Shown in pieces: positions 39,664 to 49,338 of a DNA stretch of 64,000 bases. The DNA lies in the NCBI RefSeq assembly GCF_000507145.1, contig NZ_AYTO01000007.1:1-64000 (forward strand), written 5' to 3'. The stretch is from Bacillus tequilensis KCTC 13622. Its GTDB lineage: Bacteria > Bacillota > Bacilli > Bacillales > Bacillaceae. Each line of letters starts with the position of its first letter. Position 1 is the first letter of the stretch. Made by a program: the position numbers and the translations under genes. The notes beneath the pieces are model-generated. The model made no database searches and was not told where the DNA came from. It worked only from the letters and a program-made list of their open reading frames with translations.

Positions 39664-40000
39664 TTATACACAAGTTATCCCAAAGATAAGAACAGCTTAA
39701 TCACAATAGATATCCACATGTCCACAATCTCTATCTATATTTTGTATAGGAACATATATTCCCACCTATATATATACACAGATTTATTCACTTATGCACA
39801 GGGTTCTGTGTATAACTCCTTCCTTATACACAAACAAAATCCCATAAATGATCCAATTGACACAAGGATTTTTTTGAATTTTCAAGAAATATATACTAGA
39901 TCTTTCATATTTTTTCTAAACAAAAGGGGGAAACACATTGAAACATGGAATCATTCGCTTTCTGCTTCTAAGTTTTGTTTTATTTTTTGCGTTATCCACA
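39664..40000. repeat. DnaA-box cluster upstream of and into vpr
   Basis: Exact TTATNCACA boxes stand at 39664-39672 (+), 39792-39800 (+), 39807-39815 (-), 39824-39832 (+) and, inside vpr, 39992-40000 (+, TTATCCACA). One-mismatch copies lie at 39697-39705, 39710-39718, 39772-39780 and 39784-39792. The spacing is dense and irregular, as in DnaA-titration regions. I recall a DnaA-box cluster mapped between ywcI and vpr in B. subtilis, which fits. The remaining intergenic DNA from 39411 to 39663 shows no gene. Confidence 0.85.
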
Positions 40001-42358
40001 GGTATAACAGGTGTACAAGCAGCTCCGGCTTCTTCAAAATCGTCGGCTGGCCTGGAAAAAGCCGAGGTATTCGGTGATATCGACATGACAACAAGCAAAA
40101 AAACAACCGTTATTGTGGAATTAAAAGAAAAATCCTTGGCAGAGGCGAAGGAAGCGGGAGAAAGCCAAACGAAAAGCAAGCTGAAAACCGCTCGCACTAA
40201 AGTAAAAAACAAAGCCGTCAAAGCGGTGAAAAACGGAAAAGTGAACCGGGAATATGAGCAGGTGTTCTCAGGCTTTTCTATGAAGCTCCCAGCTAATGAG
40301 ATTCCAAAACTTCTTGCGGTAAAAGACGTAAAAGCTGTATACCCGAACGTCACCTATAAAACAGACAATGTAAAGGATAAAGATGTCACCATTTCTGAAG
40401 ACGCCGTATCTCCGCAAATGGATGATAGCGCGCCGTATATCGGAGCAAACGACGCATGGGATTTAGGCTACACAGGAAAAGGCGTCAAGGTGGCGATTAT
40501 TGATACTGGCGTTGAATATCATCACCCGGACTTAAAGAAAAACTTTGGACAATATAAAGGATACGATTTTGTAGACAATGATTATGACCCGAAAGAAACC
40601 CCAACTGGCGATCCGAGAGGTGCAGCAACTGACCACGGCACACACGTAGCCGGAACGGTTGCTGCAAATGGAACGATTAAAGGCGTAGCGCCAGATGCCA
40701 CGCTTCTTGCTTACCGCGTACTGGGCCCCGGCGGAAGCGGCACAACGGAAAACGTCATTGCCGGCGTGGAACGCGCTGTACAGGACGGTGCAGATGTGAT
40801 GAACCTGTCTCTCGGAAACTCTTTAAACAACCCGGACTGGGCGACGAGCACAGCGCTTGACTGGGCCATGTCAGAAGGCGTTGTCGCGGTAACGTCAAAC
40901 GGCAACAGCGGCCCGAACGGCTGGACAGTCGGATCGCCAGGCACATCAAGAGAAGCGATTTCTGTCGGTGCGACTCAGCTGCCGCTCAACGAATACGCCG
41001 TCACTTTCAGCTCTTACTCTTCCGCAAAAGTAATGGGGTATAACAAAGAGGACGATGTCAAAGCGCTCAATAACAAGGATGTTGAGCTTGTTGAAGCCGG
41101 ACTTGGCGAAGCAAAGGACTTTGAAGGAAAAAATCTGACAGGCAAAGTCGCCGTTGTCAAACGGGGCAGCATTGCGTTTGTGGATAAAGCCGAGAATGCT
41201 AAAAAAGCCGGCGCCATCGGCATGGTTGTGTATAACAACCTCTCTGGGGAAATTGAAGCCAATGTGCCTGGCATGTCTGTGCCAACGATTAAGCTTTCAT
41301 TAGAAGACGGCGAAAAACTCATCAGCTCCATAAAAGCCGGCGAGACAAAAACAACATTCGGTTTAACAGTCTCAAAAGCGCTCGGTGAGCAAGTGGCTGA
41401 TTTCTCATCCCGCGGACCTGTTATGGATACGTGGATGATCAAGCCTGATATTTCCGCGCCAGGCGTCAATATCGTCAGCACGATTCCGACACACGATCCT
41501 CAAAACCCATATGGCTACGGATCAAAACAAGGTACGAGCATGGCATCTCCTCATATTGCCGGAGCGGTTGCCGTTATTAAACAAGCCAAACCAAAATGGA
41601 GCGTTGAACAGATCAAAGCCGCCATCATGAATACCGCTGTCGCCTTAAAGGATAGCGATGGAGAAGTGTACCCGCATAACGCCCAAGGTGCAGGCAGCGC
41701 AAGAATCATGAACGCAATCAAAGCTGACTCCCTCGTCTCGCCTGGAAGCTATTCCTACGGCACATTCTTGAAGGAAAACGGAAACAATACGAAAAAAGAA
41801 ACGTTTACGATTGAAAACCAATCTTCCATTAGAAAGTCATACACACTTGAATACACATATAACGGCAGCGGCATCTCCACATCCGGCACAAGCCGTGTTG
41901 TGATACCGGCACATCAAACCGGAAAAGCCACTGCAAAAGTAAAGGTCAATACAAAGAAAACAAAAGCCGGTACCTATGAAGGAACGGTTATCGTCAGAGA
42001 AGGCGGAAAAGTCGTCGCCAAGGTACCTACATTGCTGATCGTCAAAGAGCCGGACTATCCGAGAGTCACATCCCTCTCCGTCAGCGAAGGATCTGTACAA
42101 GGCACCTATCAAATTGAAACCTACCTTCCTGCGGGAGCGGAAGAGCTGGCATTCCTCATCTATGACAGCAATCTTGATTTTGCAGGCCAAGCCGGCATTT
42201 ATAAGAATCAAGATAAGGGCTATCGGTACTTTGACTGGGACGGCACGATCAATGGCGGAACCAAGCTTCAGCCCGGTGAATATTACTTGCTCGCCTATGC
42301 CGCGAACAAAGGAAAATCAAGCCAGTTGCTGACTGAAGAGCCTTTTACCGTTGAATAA
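39938..42358 (+). CDS. vpr: Minor extracellular serine protease Vpr
   Basis: An 806-residue subtilisin-family secreted protease. A signal peptide (1-28) and propeptide (to about 160) precede the catalytic domain. The triad is Asp in IIDTGVEYHHPD (about 189), His in DHGTHVAGT (about 233) and Ser in GTSMASPHIAG (about 534). A PA domain (about 365-455) is inserted before the serine, and the C-terminal part has Fn3-like folds. The start is TTG at 39938 after AAAGGGGGAAA. A DnaA box lies within the signal-peptide codons. PhoP and CodY control is known in 168 but was not located here. Confidence 0.96.
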   Translation: MKHGIIRFLLLSFVLFFALSTGITGVQAAPASSKSSAGLEKAEVFGDIDMTTSKKTTVIVELKEKSLAEAKEAGESQTKSKLKTARTKVKNKAVKAVKNGKVNREYEQVFSGFSMKLPANEIPKLLAVKDVKAVYPNVTYKTDNVKDKDVTISEDAVSPQMDDSAPYIGANDAWDLGYTGKGVKVAIIDTGVEYHHPDLKKNFGQYKGYDFVDNDYDPKETPTGDPRGAATDHGTHVAGTVAANGTIKGVAPDATLLAYRVLGPGGSGTTENVIAGVERAVQDGADVMNLSLGNSLNNPDWATSTALDWAMSEGVVAVTSNGNSGPNGWTVGSPGTSREAISVGATQLPLNEYAVTFSSYSSAKVMGYNKEDDVKALNNKDVELVEAGLGEAKDFEGKNLTGKVAVVKRGSIAFVDKAENAKKAGAIGMVVYNNLSGEIEANVPGMSVPTIKLSLEDGEKLISSIKAGETKTTFGLTVSKALGEQVADFSSRGPVMDTWMIKPDISAPGVNIVSTIPTHDPQNPYGYGSKQGTSMASPHIAGAVAVIKQAKPKWSVEQIKAAIMNTAVALKDSDGEVYPHNAQGAGSARIMNAIKADSLVSPGSYSYGTFLKENGNNTKKETFTIENQSSIRKSYTLEYTYNGSGISTSGTSRVVIPAHQTGKATAKVKVNTKKTKAGTYEGTVIVREGGKVVAKVPTLLIVKEPDYPRVTSLSVSEGSVQGTYQIETYLPAGAEELAFLIYDSNLDFAGQAGIYKNQDKGYRYFDWDGTINGGTKLQPGEYYLLAYAANKGKSSQLLTEEPFTVE

Positions 42359-42359
42359 G

Positions 42360-42394
42360 AAAAATCCCTGCCGAATCGGCAGGGATTTTTGTGT
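42360..42394. terminator. Bidirectional terminator between vpr and ywcH
   Basis: AAAATCCCTGCCGA and TCGGCAGGGATTTTT form a long stem and end both converging genes. Confidence 0.94.
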
Positions 42395-43395
42395 TAATTC
42401 GCAAATGCCTCCTGCAGCAAGCGGTAAGATTGGAGCTTATCTTCAAAATGATGCGTAATGGTCACCGCCATGATTTCTTCTGTTCCATACGCCTTACTCA
42501 AAGCTAACAGCTGATCCTTAACCTGTTCTTTCGTGCCGACAATCATTCGATTTCGATTATCAGCAATTCGTCTCTGTTCATATGGGGAGTATGTATTGTC
42601 CCGAACAGCTTCGAACGAAGGAACGCCTTCTAAAGGTATGCCCTGCTCTCCTGCCAATAGCGTAAAATCAAGCACGGCAGCCAGCTCCTCTGCCTTCTCC
42701 TCCGTGTCGGCGCAAAGAACAAAAACAGCGACTGCCGCGCGAGGCTTGTCTCCTAACACAGACGGTTTGAATCGTCTCTTATACTGTCTGACCGTATCCT
42801 CTCCGCCCTCTCCATTGATAAAGTGGGCGAACATATAGCCAGCGCCTGAATCAGCGGCAAGCAGCGCGCTTTCTCCAGATGATCCGAGCAGCCACACATC
42901 CGGCGCGGTTGAAATATGCGGCGCTGCGCTCAGATTCGGAAAACGGTGTTTGTCATCCGCCAAATCATGCAAATACATGGTCAACTCCTTGATTTGCTTC
43001 GGATACTGATCGGCATTGCGCTTTCCGCCGTCATTCAGCGCCCATGACGCAATCGGCATTCCCCCTGGTGCTCTGCCAAGCCCCAGATCAATTCTTCCTG
43101 GTGTCAGCCCCTCCAGCACACGGAAATTTTCAGCTACTTTATAAGCACTGTAATGCGGCAGCATGACTCCCCCTGATCCAACACGAATTCGCTTCGTTTT
43201 CGCCGCGATATGACTGATCAGCACTTCTGGGCTTGACCCTGCCAGCCGCTTTGAAAAGTGATGCTCAGACACCCAAAATCTCTTATATCCTAGCTCCTCA
43301 GCAGTTTGCGCAAGTGCAACGGTTTGCTGTAAGGCCGTTTCTGCACTGCTGCCCTCTGATACAGGAGATTGATCTAATATACTTAATGAAATCAT
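42394..43395 (-). CDS. ywcH: Luciferase-like FMN monooxygenase YwcH
   Basis: A 333-residue bacterial-luciferase-superfamily (LLM) protein. ISLSILDQSPVSEG at the start, RFWVSEHH, and RIDLGLGRAPGG are typical of this subgroup. It likely uses FMN; the substrate is unknown. NfrA, an FMN/nitro-reductase encoded just upstream, may be the flavin partner. ATG at 43395 follows AGGAGGTGG; the GTG at 43404 is within that site. Confidence 0.88.
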   Translation of the reverse strand: MISLSILDQSPVSEGSSAETALQQTVALAQTAEELGYKRFWVSEHHFSKRLAGSSPEVLISHIAAKTKRIRVGSGGVMLPHYSAYKVAENFRVLEGLTPGRIDLGLGRAPGGMPIASWALNDGGKRNADQYPKQIKELTMYLHDLADDKHRFPNLSAAPHISTAPDVWLLGSSGESALLAADSGAGYMFAHFINGEGGEDTVRQYKRRFKPSVLGDKPRAAVAVFVLCADTEEKAEELAAVLDFTLLAGEQGIPLEGVPSFEAVRDNTYSPYEQRRIADNRNRMIVGTKEQVKDQLLALSKAYGTEEIMAVTITHHFEDKLQSYRLLQEAFAN

Positions 43396-43537
43396 CCCTA
43401 CCACCTCCTCCTCATCGTATCACTGATCCCTTATTTTTTCTCCAAAGCCGCTCACACTGCTTTCAGTTTCTCCCGATCATTCGCCATTTATTTGTGACAG
43501 CCTGTCTCTATTTGTCGGAATATGTTACACGTGAAAC

Positions 43538-43569
43538 ATAAAAACCTCTCCTAAAAGGAGAGGTTTTCT
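43538..43569 (-). terminator. Terminator after nfrA
   Basis: AAAACCTCTCC and GGAGAGGTTTT pair with a 5-nt loop. Confidence 0.9.
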
Positions 43570-44319
43570 TTAGTTTTTATTAAAGCCTTTTTCTTTCACA
43601 TAGTCATTTAAATACGTACGCGGCTTTTGCTTCATAAAGTTTAGAATTTGTTCTGACCACGTTTCTTCCCGCTTTCCGTTTGTTCTTTCTCTATAATAAT
43701 CAGAAATGGTTTGGTCATACGCATTCATCGTTTCACGGAAATCGTCTGCGTTCCCATTATACGTATTCTCATGATAGACAGCCTGTTTTGGCAATCTCGG
43801 TTTTTTACCGGATAGGTTCGCTGGATGTCCTACTGCCAGACCGAAAAGCGGAAGCACATGGTCAGGCGTTTGCAGTACCTCTGTCACCTTGTCCAGCTCG
43901 TTCCGAATGCCGCCGATATAGCAAATGCCAAGCCCCATAGATTCAGCCGCAATGCTCATATTTTGCGCTGCCAGCGCCGCATCAATCAGGCCGACCATAA
44001 ACATTTCCGTATTTTCAACCAGCTCAGAAATGTTTACGCCTTTTTCCTCAGCTAATTTTTGATGGCGGTGCAAGTCCGCACAAAACACAAAAAAGTGTCC
44101 GTTGTTCTCAACGTAAGGCTGATTTCCGGCAAGCACAGACAGCTCACGTTTTTTCTCAGGATCGGAAACCCCGATAATCGAATATGCCTGCACGTAGCTG
44201 GATGTTGACGCAGCCTGCGCACTTTTCACTAATATATCAATTTCATCAGCGGTCAAAAGCTGATCAGTAAAAGACCGGATCGACCGATGATTTAAAATGG
44301 TTTCAATTGTGTTATTCAT
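43570..44319 (-). CDS. nfrA: FMN-dependent NADPH oxidoreductase/nitroreductase NfrA
   Basis: A 249-residue flavoreductase of the NfsA/FRP group, which reduces nitro compounds, FMN and disulfides with NADPH. The start HRSIRSF and GQPYVENNGHF-like region bind FMN, and GLGICYIGGIRNEL is the family signature. ATG at 44319 follows AAGGAGG. In 168 it is a stress-induced gene, co-oriented with ywcH but separated here by a terminator. Confidence 0.93.
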   Translation of the reverse strand: MNNTIETILNHRSIRSFTDQLLTADEIDILVKSAQAASTSSYVQAYSIIGVSDPEKKRELSVLAGNQPYVENNGHFFVFCADLHRHQKLAEEKGVNISELVENTEMFMVGLIDAALAAQNMSIAAESMGLGICYIGGIRNELDKVTEVLQTPDHVLPLFGLAVGHPANLSGKKPRLPKQAVYHENTYNGNADDFRETMNAYDQTISDYYRERTNGKREETWSEQILNFMKQKPRTYLNDYVKEKGFNKN

Positions 44320-44390
44320 CACAAAAACCTCCTTATCTCTTTTATCATATCCGAAAAAAACAAAACTCAAAAGCGAAATGCTCTGCACAC

Positions 44391-44422
44391 AAAAAAGACA
44401 GCCTCTGTAAAGGCTGTCTGCG
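44391..44422 (-). terminator. Terminator after rodA
   Basis: On the minus strand CAGACAGCCT and AGGCTGTCTTTTTT form a hairpin directly after the rodA stop. Confidence 0.88.
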
Positions 44423-44424
44423 TA

Positions 44425-45603
44425 TTAAGAATTAAAGAGATAACTTCTGTATTTCGTCAGCTGCACACTCGCATTATACACAATGCCAAAGCCGATCAGC
44501 GTGGAAAGTGTCGAGCTTCCCCCGTAACTCACAAACAGCAGCGGAATCCCGGTAACAGGCATAATGCCGATGTTCATTCCGATATTCTGGAATGTGTGAA
44601 TCACGATTAACGCTGTGTAGCCCACGCAAAAGAAAGAAGCGAACCGGTTAAACGGATGTATTTTGTCAATCAGAACGACAAGCCTGTAAATTAAGAAGAA
44701 GAACATGATGACGACAAAGGCACAGCCTATAAATCCAAAGGATTCACCTATTATAGAAAAGATGAAGTCAGTCGTACTTTCTGGAACATAAACCTTTAAA
44801 TGAGAAATGCCATTTCCTAAAATGCCACCAGATCCTATAGCCATAATAGCTTGATCAACTTGCCACCCGCTATCGTCATTCTGTGGTTCATTTGAATTAG
44901 AAACCCAAGAAGTAACCCTCTTAATTTGATAATCTTGTATTCCTACCGATTTAGCAGCGTCAGGAAAGTTTATCATGATTAATAAAATTAATGATATGAG
45001 TAAGATACCTGAGCCTGCAATGATTGCGATCAATTTCCAATTAATTCCTGACATAAAAACCATTACAAGCACGATAAACATACATATTCCCGCGGTCCCA
45101 GCGTCTTGCATCAGGATAAGACCAACAGGAACAGCTGCGACACCCGCAATCTTTAATAAAAGGTAAATATCATCTCTAAGCGTCCGTACGCCTTTAGGAT
45201 TGGCTTTTCCGATGACTGATGCTAGCATCATGATTAAACCAACCTTCATGAACTCTGACGGCTGTATGGTTATAGGCCCAAACCTAAACCAACTTTTTGC
45301 TCCTTTAATGACAGGTGCAATAGACTCAGGACTGATTTTCAGGATAATCAAAGATAAAATACCGAGGATAAAAATATACAAACTTAATTTTTCAAGCTGT
45401 TCTAAATCAAAGTACAAAAGCACTGTGATGGTAATAGCGCCCAAAAGATAAAACACAAGTTGCTGTATCCAATCTTTGCTCCCATACTGTCCAAATTGAC
45501 CAGCAGCATAAATTGATACTACACTTATAATAAAAAACACACCAAATATAAAAATCAAATCCCCCTGGTAAAAGGGGCTTTGCTGCTTATTATATCGACC
45601 CAT
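44425..45603 (-). CDS. rodA: Peptidoglycan glycosyltransferase RodA (SEDS)
   Basis: A 392-residue SEDS protein with ten membrane segments, the peptidoglycan polymerase of the elongation machinery. [18 protein letters not shown] (about 105-122), [20 protein letters not shown] (catalytic loop with the key Asp) and [14 protein letters not shown] are family hallmarks. ATG at 45603 follows GGCGGG. It is monocistronic. It is essential for rod shape in B. subtilis. Confidence 0.95.
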   Translation of the reverse strand: MGRYNKQQSPFYQGDLIFIFGVFFIISVVSIYAAGQFGQYGSKDWIQQLVFYLLGAITITVLLYFDLEQLEKLSLYIFILGILSLIILKISPESIAPVIKGAKSWFRFGPITIQPSEFMKVGLIMMLASVIGKANPKGVRTLRDDIYLLLKIAGVAAVPVGLILMQDAGTAGICMFIVLVMVFMSGINWKLIAIIAGSGILLISLILLIMINFPDAAKSVGIQDYQIKRVTSWVSNSNEPQNDDSGWQVDQAIMAIGSGGILGNGISHLKVYVPESTTDFIFSIIGESFGFIGCAFVVIMFFFLIYRLVVLIDKIHPFNRFASFFCVGYTALIVIHTFQNIGMNIGIMPVTGIPLLFVSYGGSSTLSTLIGFGIVYNASVQLTKYRSYLFNS

Positions 45604-45940
45604 TCTATCCCGCCTTACATTTTCATCGGAAAATCACTAATGTTTATTATACATGAACCTCGATCAAGATGACACGTGAAGCTCGTTTCCTTTTATGTTT
45701 TTTGCGCATTAGCAGCACTTTTTCAGCTACACGAAATATGACGTATCATAAACCGAAATGTTTCGATTGACACAAAACTTTTCAAATAAGAAAAAACCCA
45801 TTATAAACGGTAACGGGATAAAAAATAAGAAAAAACAGTAAAGCTTCCGTGTATACACATTCTCCTATCAAAAGAATCTTTAAAAATAAGGCGTTAGGTC
45901 CAGACCATTTCCGCAAAAACGTGTATCAATTTCTGGAAAA
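45604..45940. other. AT-rich intergenic region upstream of rodA
   Basis: No gene is recognised. Short inverted motifs (CGAAATG/TTTCGA near 45752-45768) and an AAAAAACCC/GGGA pairing near 45790-45820 are present, but neither makes a convincing terminator. The rodA promoter should lie near 45610-45680. Confidence 0.4.
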
Positions 45941-45945
45941 CATGG

Positions 45946-45951
45946 TATAAT
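45946..45951 (+). promoter_or_regulatory. -10 element before ywcE
   Basis: TATAAT with a weak -35 (GTATCA-like) 17 bp upstream, about 100 bp before the ywcE start. Confidence 0.45.
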
Positions 45952-46016
45952 AATTGTAACAGAATGTTCAAAAAACAAACACAAAACAGACACAACTCAG
46001 TTCCTCTATTTCATTT

Positions 46017-46031
46017 TTGTAAACGTTATCA
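46017..46031 (+). promoter_or_regulatory. Consensus cre site before ywcE
   Basis: TTGTAAACGTTATCA fits every position of the cre consensus WTGNAARCGYWWWCA. It lies 20 bp before the ywcE start codon, between the candidate promoter and the ribosome site, a position that would block elongation. Confidence 0.65.
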
Positions 46032-46051
46032 TAAAATGAAAGGAGACGGGT

Positions 46052-46315
46052 ATGATGGACATGTTTTTTGCTTATTTATTGGTTGCCAGCGCAACGCCTC
46101 TCTTTATTTGGCTTGATAACAAAAAAGTCGCACTCTCAGCTATTCCGCCAATCATCTTAATGTGGGTATTCTTCTTCTTTTACGCAACAGAAAGCCTTTC
46201 TCCACTAGGACACACTCTCATGATTATCTTGTTTGCCGTTAACGTTATTGTCGCTCATATCGCCGCGTTTATCATTTATGGCCTTCCGCATCTTCGCAAA
46301 AAGAGAAGCAGCTGA
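46052..46315 (+). CDS. ywcE: Holin-like spore morphogenesis protein YwcE
   Basis: An 87-residue membrane protein with three hydrophobic segments and a basic tail (HLRKKRSS), a holin-like layout. In B. subtilis YwcE is needed for normal spore coat and germination. ATG at 46052 follows GAAAGGAGACGG. An in-frame ATG at 46055 allows a dual start as in holins. It is convergent with qoxD. Confidence 0.9.
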   Translation: MMDMFFAYLLVASATPLFIWLDNKKVALSAIPPIILMWVFFFFYATESLSPLGHTLMIILFAVNVIVAHIAAFIIYGLPHLRKKRSS

Positions 46316-46319
46316 AGAC

Positions 46320-46356
46320 AGCAAAAAACCCTCTTCAAATGAAGAGGGTTTTTTGT
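46320..46356. terminator. Bidirectional terminator between ywcE and qoxD
   Basis: AAAAAACCCTCTTC and GAAGAGGGTTTTTT form a stem around a 5-nt loop. Confidence 0.93.
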
Positions 46357-46357
46357 A

Positions 46358-46732
46358 TTATTCGTTGTGGCCTGAGTGCTCTGAGTGTTCAGCGCCTCCA
46401 GGAGGATTTCCGTCCATATGGTCACCATGATTATAGTGAGCCGCGAAAATCCAGACGGATCCAAGTACGATAACGATCGCACCGAAGAATCCGAACAGCG
46501 TGTTTCCGACTTGGATCGTGCCGTTTTCGCTCTCTCTCATGTGCATGAACATGAGAAGCTGAAGCGCCGCCTGAATGAAGGCGAAGCCAAAGATAATCCA
46601 AAGTTTTGCTGATGGGCTCAATTCAGTATACACTGCAACCCATAGAGCCAGCAGGGTCAAAACGATAGACAGTGCAAAACCTACAACGTGCTTCCATGGA
46701 AAGTGACTGTGTTCAGCAGATTTGTTTGCCAT
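46358..46732 (-). CDS. qoxD: Quinol oxidase subunit IV QoxD
   Basis: A 124-residue three-helix subunit of the aa3-600 menaquinol oxidase (CyoD family). FPWKHVVGFALSIVLTLLALWV is split as FPWKHVVGF and SIVLTLLALWV. A histidine-rich tail (NPPGGAEHSEHSGH) is present. The ATG at 46732 follows GGGGGG and is 2 bp beyond the qoxC stop; the frame is open further upstream inside qoxC. It is the last gene of qoxABCD. Confidence 0.94.
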   Translation of the reverse strand: MANKSAEHSHFPWKHVVGFALSIVLTLLALWVAVYTELSPSAKLWIIFGFAFIQAALQLLMFMHMRESENGTIQVGNTLFGFFGAIVIVLGSVWIFAAHYNHGDHMDGNPPGGAEHSEHSGHNE

Positions 46733-46733
46733 T

Positions 46734-47348
46734 TTACAGACCCCCCAATCCCATGAGATAGACACCTGTAAAGATGAAAATCCATACAACATCTAAGAAG
46801 TGCCAGTATAAGCTTGAGATAAAGATTTTAGATGAAGTTTGCGGAGTTAAGCCGCGTTTCTTCAACTGGATCAGAATTCCTGTAATCCAGAAAATACCGA
46901 TTGTTACGTGAGTTCCGTGAGTTCCAAGTAAAACAAAGAATCCAGACCAGAACGCACTCGTGCTGAGGGCCGCTCCTTCATGCACATAGTGAGCAAACTC
47001 GTTGATCTCGCATCCGACGAAGCCGGCACCGAGAAGAAGAGTGATAATTGTCCAAATGACTACGCCTTTTAAACTTCCGCGGCGCATTTCATGAACAGCG
47101 ATCCCGCAGGTAAAGCTGCTGATAAGCAGCAAGAACGTCATAATCATTACCAGATTGACTTCAAATAGTTCGTCTGGCAAGACACCTCCAGCTGTTCTGT
47201 TTTTAAGAACGAAGAAGGTTGCAAATAGTGTTGAGAACAACACAATTTCTGCCCCTAAAAAGATCCAAAACCCGAGAATATTAAGTCTGCCGGTTTCAGA
47301 TTGATATTCCATAGGCGCGTTAGAATTGCCGTGTTCTGCATGTTCCAT
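46734..47348 (-). CDS. qoxC: Quinol oxidase subunit III QoxC
   Basis: A 204-residue five-helix CyoC-type subunit III. FWIFLGAEIVLFSTLFATFFVL and HFLDVVWIFIFT are typical of the family. ATG at 47348 follows GGAGGCG. The gap to qoxB is 13 bp. Confidence 0.95.
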   Translation of the reverse strand: MEHAEHGNSNAPMEYQSETGRLNILGFWIFLGAEIVLFSTLFATFFVLKNRTAGGVLPDELFEVNLVMIMTFLLLISSFTCGIAVHEMRRGSLKGVVIWTIITLLLGAGFVGCEINEFAHYVHEGAALSTSAFWSGFFVLLGTHGTHVTIGIFWITGILIQLKKRGLTPQTSSKIFISSLYWHFLDVVWIFIFTGVYLMGLGGL

Positions 47349-47361
47349 AACTCACGCCTCC

Positions 47362-49311
47362 TTATTCGGAAATCTTTCTTTCCGTCTCTTTTATTTCATC
47401 AACACTAACGTAATAGCCGTTGTCGTATTCGAATGAACGCAGAACCATACAGAGCAGGACTCCGATCAATCCGACTACGCCCATCCAGTACCATTCAAAG
47501 ACAAGTCCAAAGCCGGCGAAACCGAAGGCAACAGACATAAAGAACGGTCTGCCTGAGTTGCTTGGCATATGGATTTTCTTGAATTTGCTTTCAGGGTATA
47601 ATTCAGTTTTTTCTTCTTTCATATGCAGGAATGCATCTTGAGATTTGACTTCAGGAAGCACCGCAAAGTTGTAATGCGGCGGAATCGCAGAAGAAGTCGC
47701 CCAATCAAGCGTGCGTCCCACACCCCATGAATCTCCGCTGATTTCACGAGTAGAGTAACGGAAGCTGTAGTAGATGTTATAGCAAAGGATTAAGAATCCT
47801 ACACCCATCATGAAAGCTCCGACAGTTGAGATAAAGTTCAATGTTGTCCAGCCGTCATTCGGTCCGTATGTGTAAATACGGCGAGGCATGCCTTGCAGCC
47901 CCAAGAAATATTGAGGGAAGAAACAAACATTGAAACCGATCATAAAGATCCAGAAGAACCATTTTCCAATTTTTTCGTTCAGCTTGTGGCCGAACATTTT
48001 TGGATACCAGAAAATAAATCCGGCGAAACAAGCAAATACAGTACCCGCGATCAGCACATAGTGGAAGTGAGATACAAGGAAGTACGTATTATGGTATTGA
48101 TAATCCGCTGCTGCCATCGCAAGCATAACCCCTGTAACCCCGCCGATAACGAAGTTAGGAATGAACGCAAGCGCCCACAGCATTGGCGTTGTAAAGCTGA
48201 TTCGGCCTTTATACATTGTAAAGAGCCAGTTAAAGATTTTAACCCCGGTCGGGATTGAAATTGCCATTGTCGTAATTGAGAAGAATGAGTTAACGGACGC
48301 ACTGTTCCCCATTGTGAAGAAGTGGTGAGTCCAAACTAAGAAACTCAATACGGAGATGGCGATAATAGAACCAACCATCGCTTTGTAACCAAACAATTGT
48401 TTTCTTGCAAAGCTTGAGATGATCTCTGAGAAAATACCGAACGCCGGAAGAATAACGATATATACTTCAGGATGTCCCCAAATCCAGAACAAGTTCGCCC
48501 AAAGCATCGGCATACCGCCTGCTTCCAGTGTGAAAAAGTGAGCGCCAAACAAACGATCAAATGATAAAAGTGCTAAAGCCACTGTAAGTACAGGGAACGC
48601 AAACACGATAATAACCATTGTGATCAGTGTTGTCCATGTGAACATCGGCATACGCATTAATGTCATGCCTTTTGTTCTCATTTTTAAAATTGTTACCATA
48701 AAGTTGATCCCTGTCATCAGGGTACCGATACCGGCTATCTGAAGTCCGAGGAGGTAGTAGTTCTCACCCGGCCCAGGGCTCATGTCGTTACTTGCAAGCG
48801 GCATGTAACTCGTCCAGCCTGCGTTCGGAGAACCTCCGATAACGAAAGAAATATTGAAAAGCATCGCCCCTACGAAGAACGTCCAGAAGCTCAGGTTGTT
48901 CAAGTAAGGGAACGCAACGTCACGTGCACCGATTTGAAGAGGTACAACAACGTTGATAAGACCGATTAAGAACGGCATCGCCATGAAGATGATCATGATC
49001 GTACCGTGAGTTGTAAAAATTTCATTATAGTGATTTGAGTCTAAAAAACTGTTATTCGGAAGCGCTAGCTGGGCACGCATCATCAGACCGTCGACACCGC
49101 CGCGGAATAACATAATTACAGCAGATATAATATACATGATTCCGAGTTTTTTATGGTCAACGGTAGTTATCCATTCAGACCAGAGCCATTTCCACTTCTT
49201 GAAGTAAGTCAGTACTACAATGATGGCAATGGTTGAAAGCGCAATGGAAACTTGTGCGCCCAGAATTAATGGGTCACCAGTTACGAAAAATTCGTCCCAT
49301 TTCATTTTCAT
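47362..49311 (-). CDS. qoxB: Quinol oxidase subunit I QoxB
   Basis: A 649-residue heme-copper oxidase subunit I, the catalytic core that reduces oxygen and pumps protons. The CuB/heme ligands are in [15 protein letters not shown] (His-Tyr crosslink region), THHFFTMG (His pair) and the late HFHYVLIAG. About 14-15 membrane segments. ATG at 49311 with AAAGGAGGAAG upstream; an in-frame second ATG follows at 49305. Confidence 0.97.
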   Translation of the reverse strand: MKMKWDEFFVTGDPLILGAQVSIALSTIAIIVVLTYFKKWKWLWSEWITTVDHKKLGIMYIISAVIMLFRGGVDGLMMRAQLALPNNSFLDSNHYNEIFTTHGTIMIIFMAMPFLIGLINVVVPLQIGARDVAFPYLNNLSFWTFFVGAMLFNISFVIGGSPNAGWTSYMPLASNDMSPGPGENYYLLGLQIAGIGTLMTGINFMVTILKMRTKGMTLMRMPMFTWTTLITMVIIVFAFPVLTVALALLSFDRLFGAHFFTLEAGGMPMLWANLFWIWGHPEVYIVILPAFGIFSEIISSFARKQLFGYKAMVGSIIAISVLSFLVWTHHFFTMGNSASVNSFFSITTMAISIPTGVKIFNWLFTMYKGRISFTTPMLWALAFIPNFVIGGVTGVMLAMAAADYQYHNTYFLVSHFHYVLIAGTVFACFAGFIFWYPKMFGHKLNEKIGKWFFWIFMIGFNVCFFPQYFLGLQGMPRRIYTYGPNDGWTTLNFISTVGAFMMGVGFLILCYNIYYSFRYSTREISGDSWGVGRTLDWATSSAIPPHYNFAVLPEVKSQDAFLHMKEEKTELYPESKFKKIHMPSNSGRPFFMSVAFGFAGFGLVFEWYWMGVVGLIGVLLCMVLRSFEYDNGYYVSVDEIKETERKISE

Positions 49312-49338
49312 GCGGGCTTCCTCCTTTCCTGATCAATA

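Noticed and set aside
39857-39862. TTGACA as the -35 of a vpr promoter
   Set aside because: No acceptable -10 at 16-18 bp; the nearest TATACT is about 29 bp away, so the promoter was not called.
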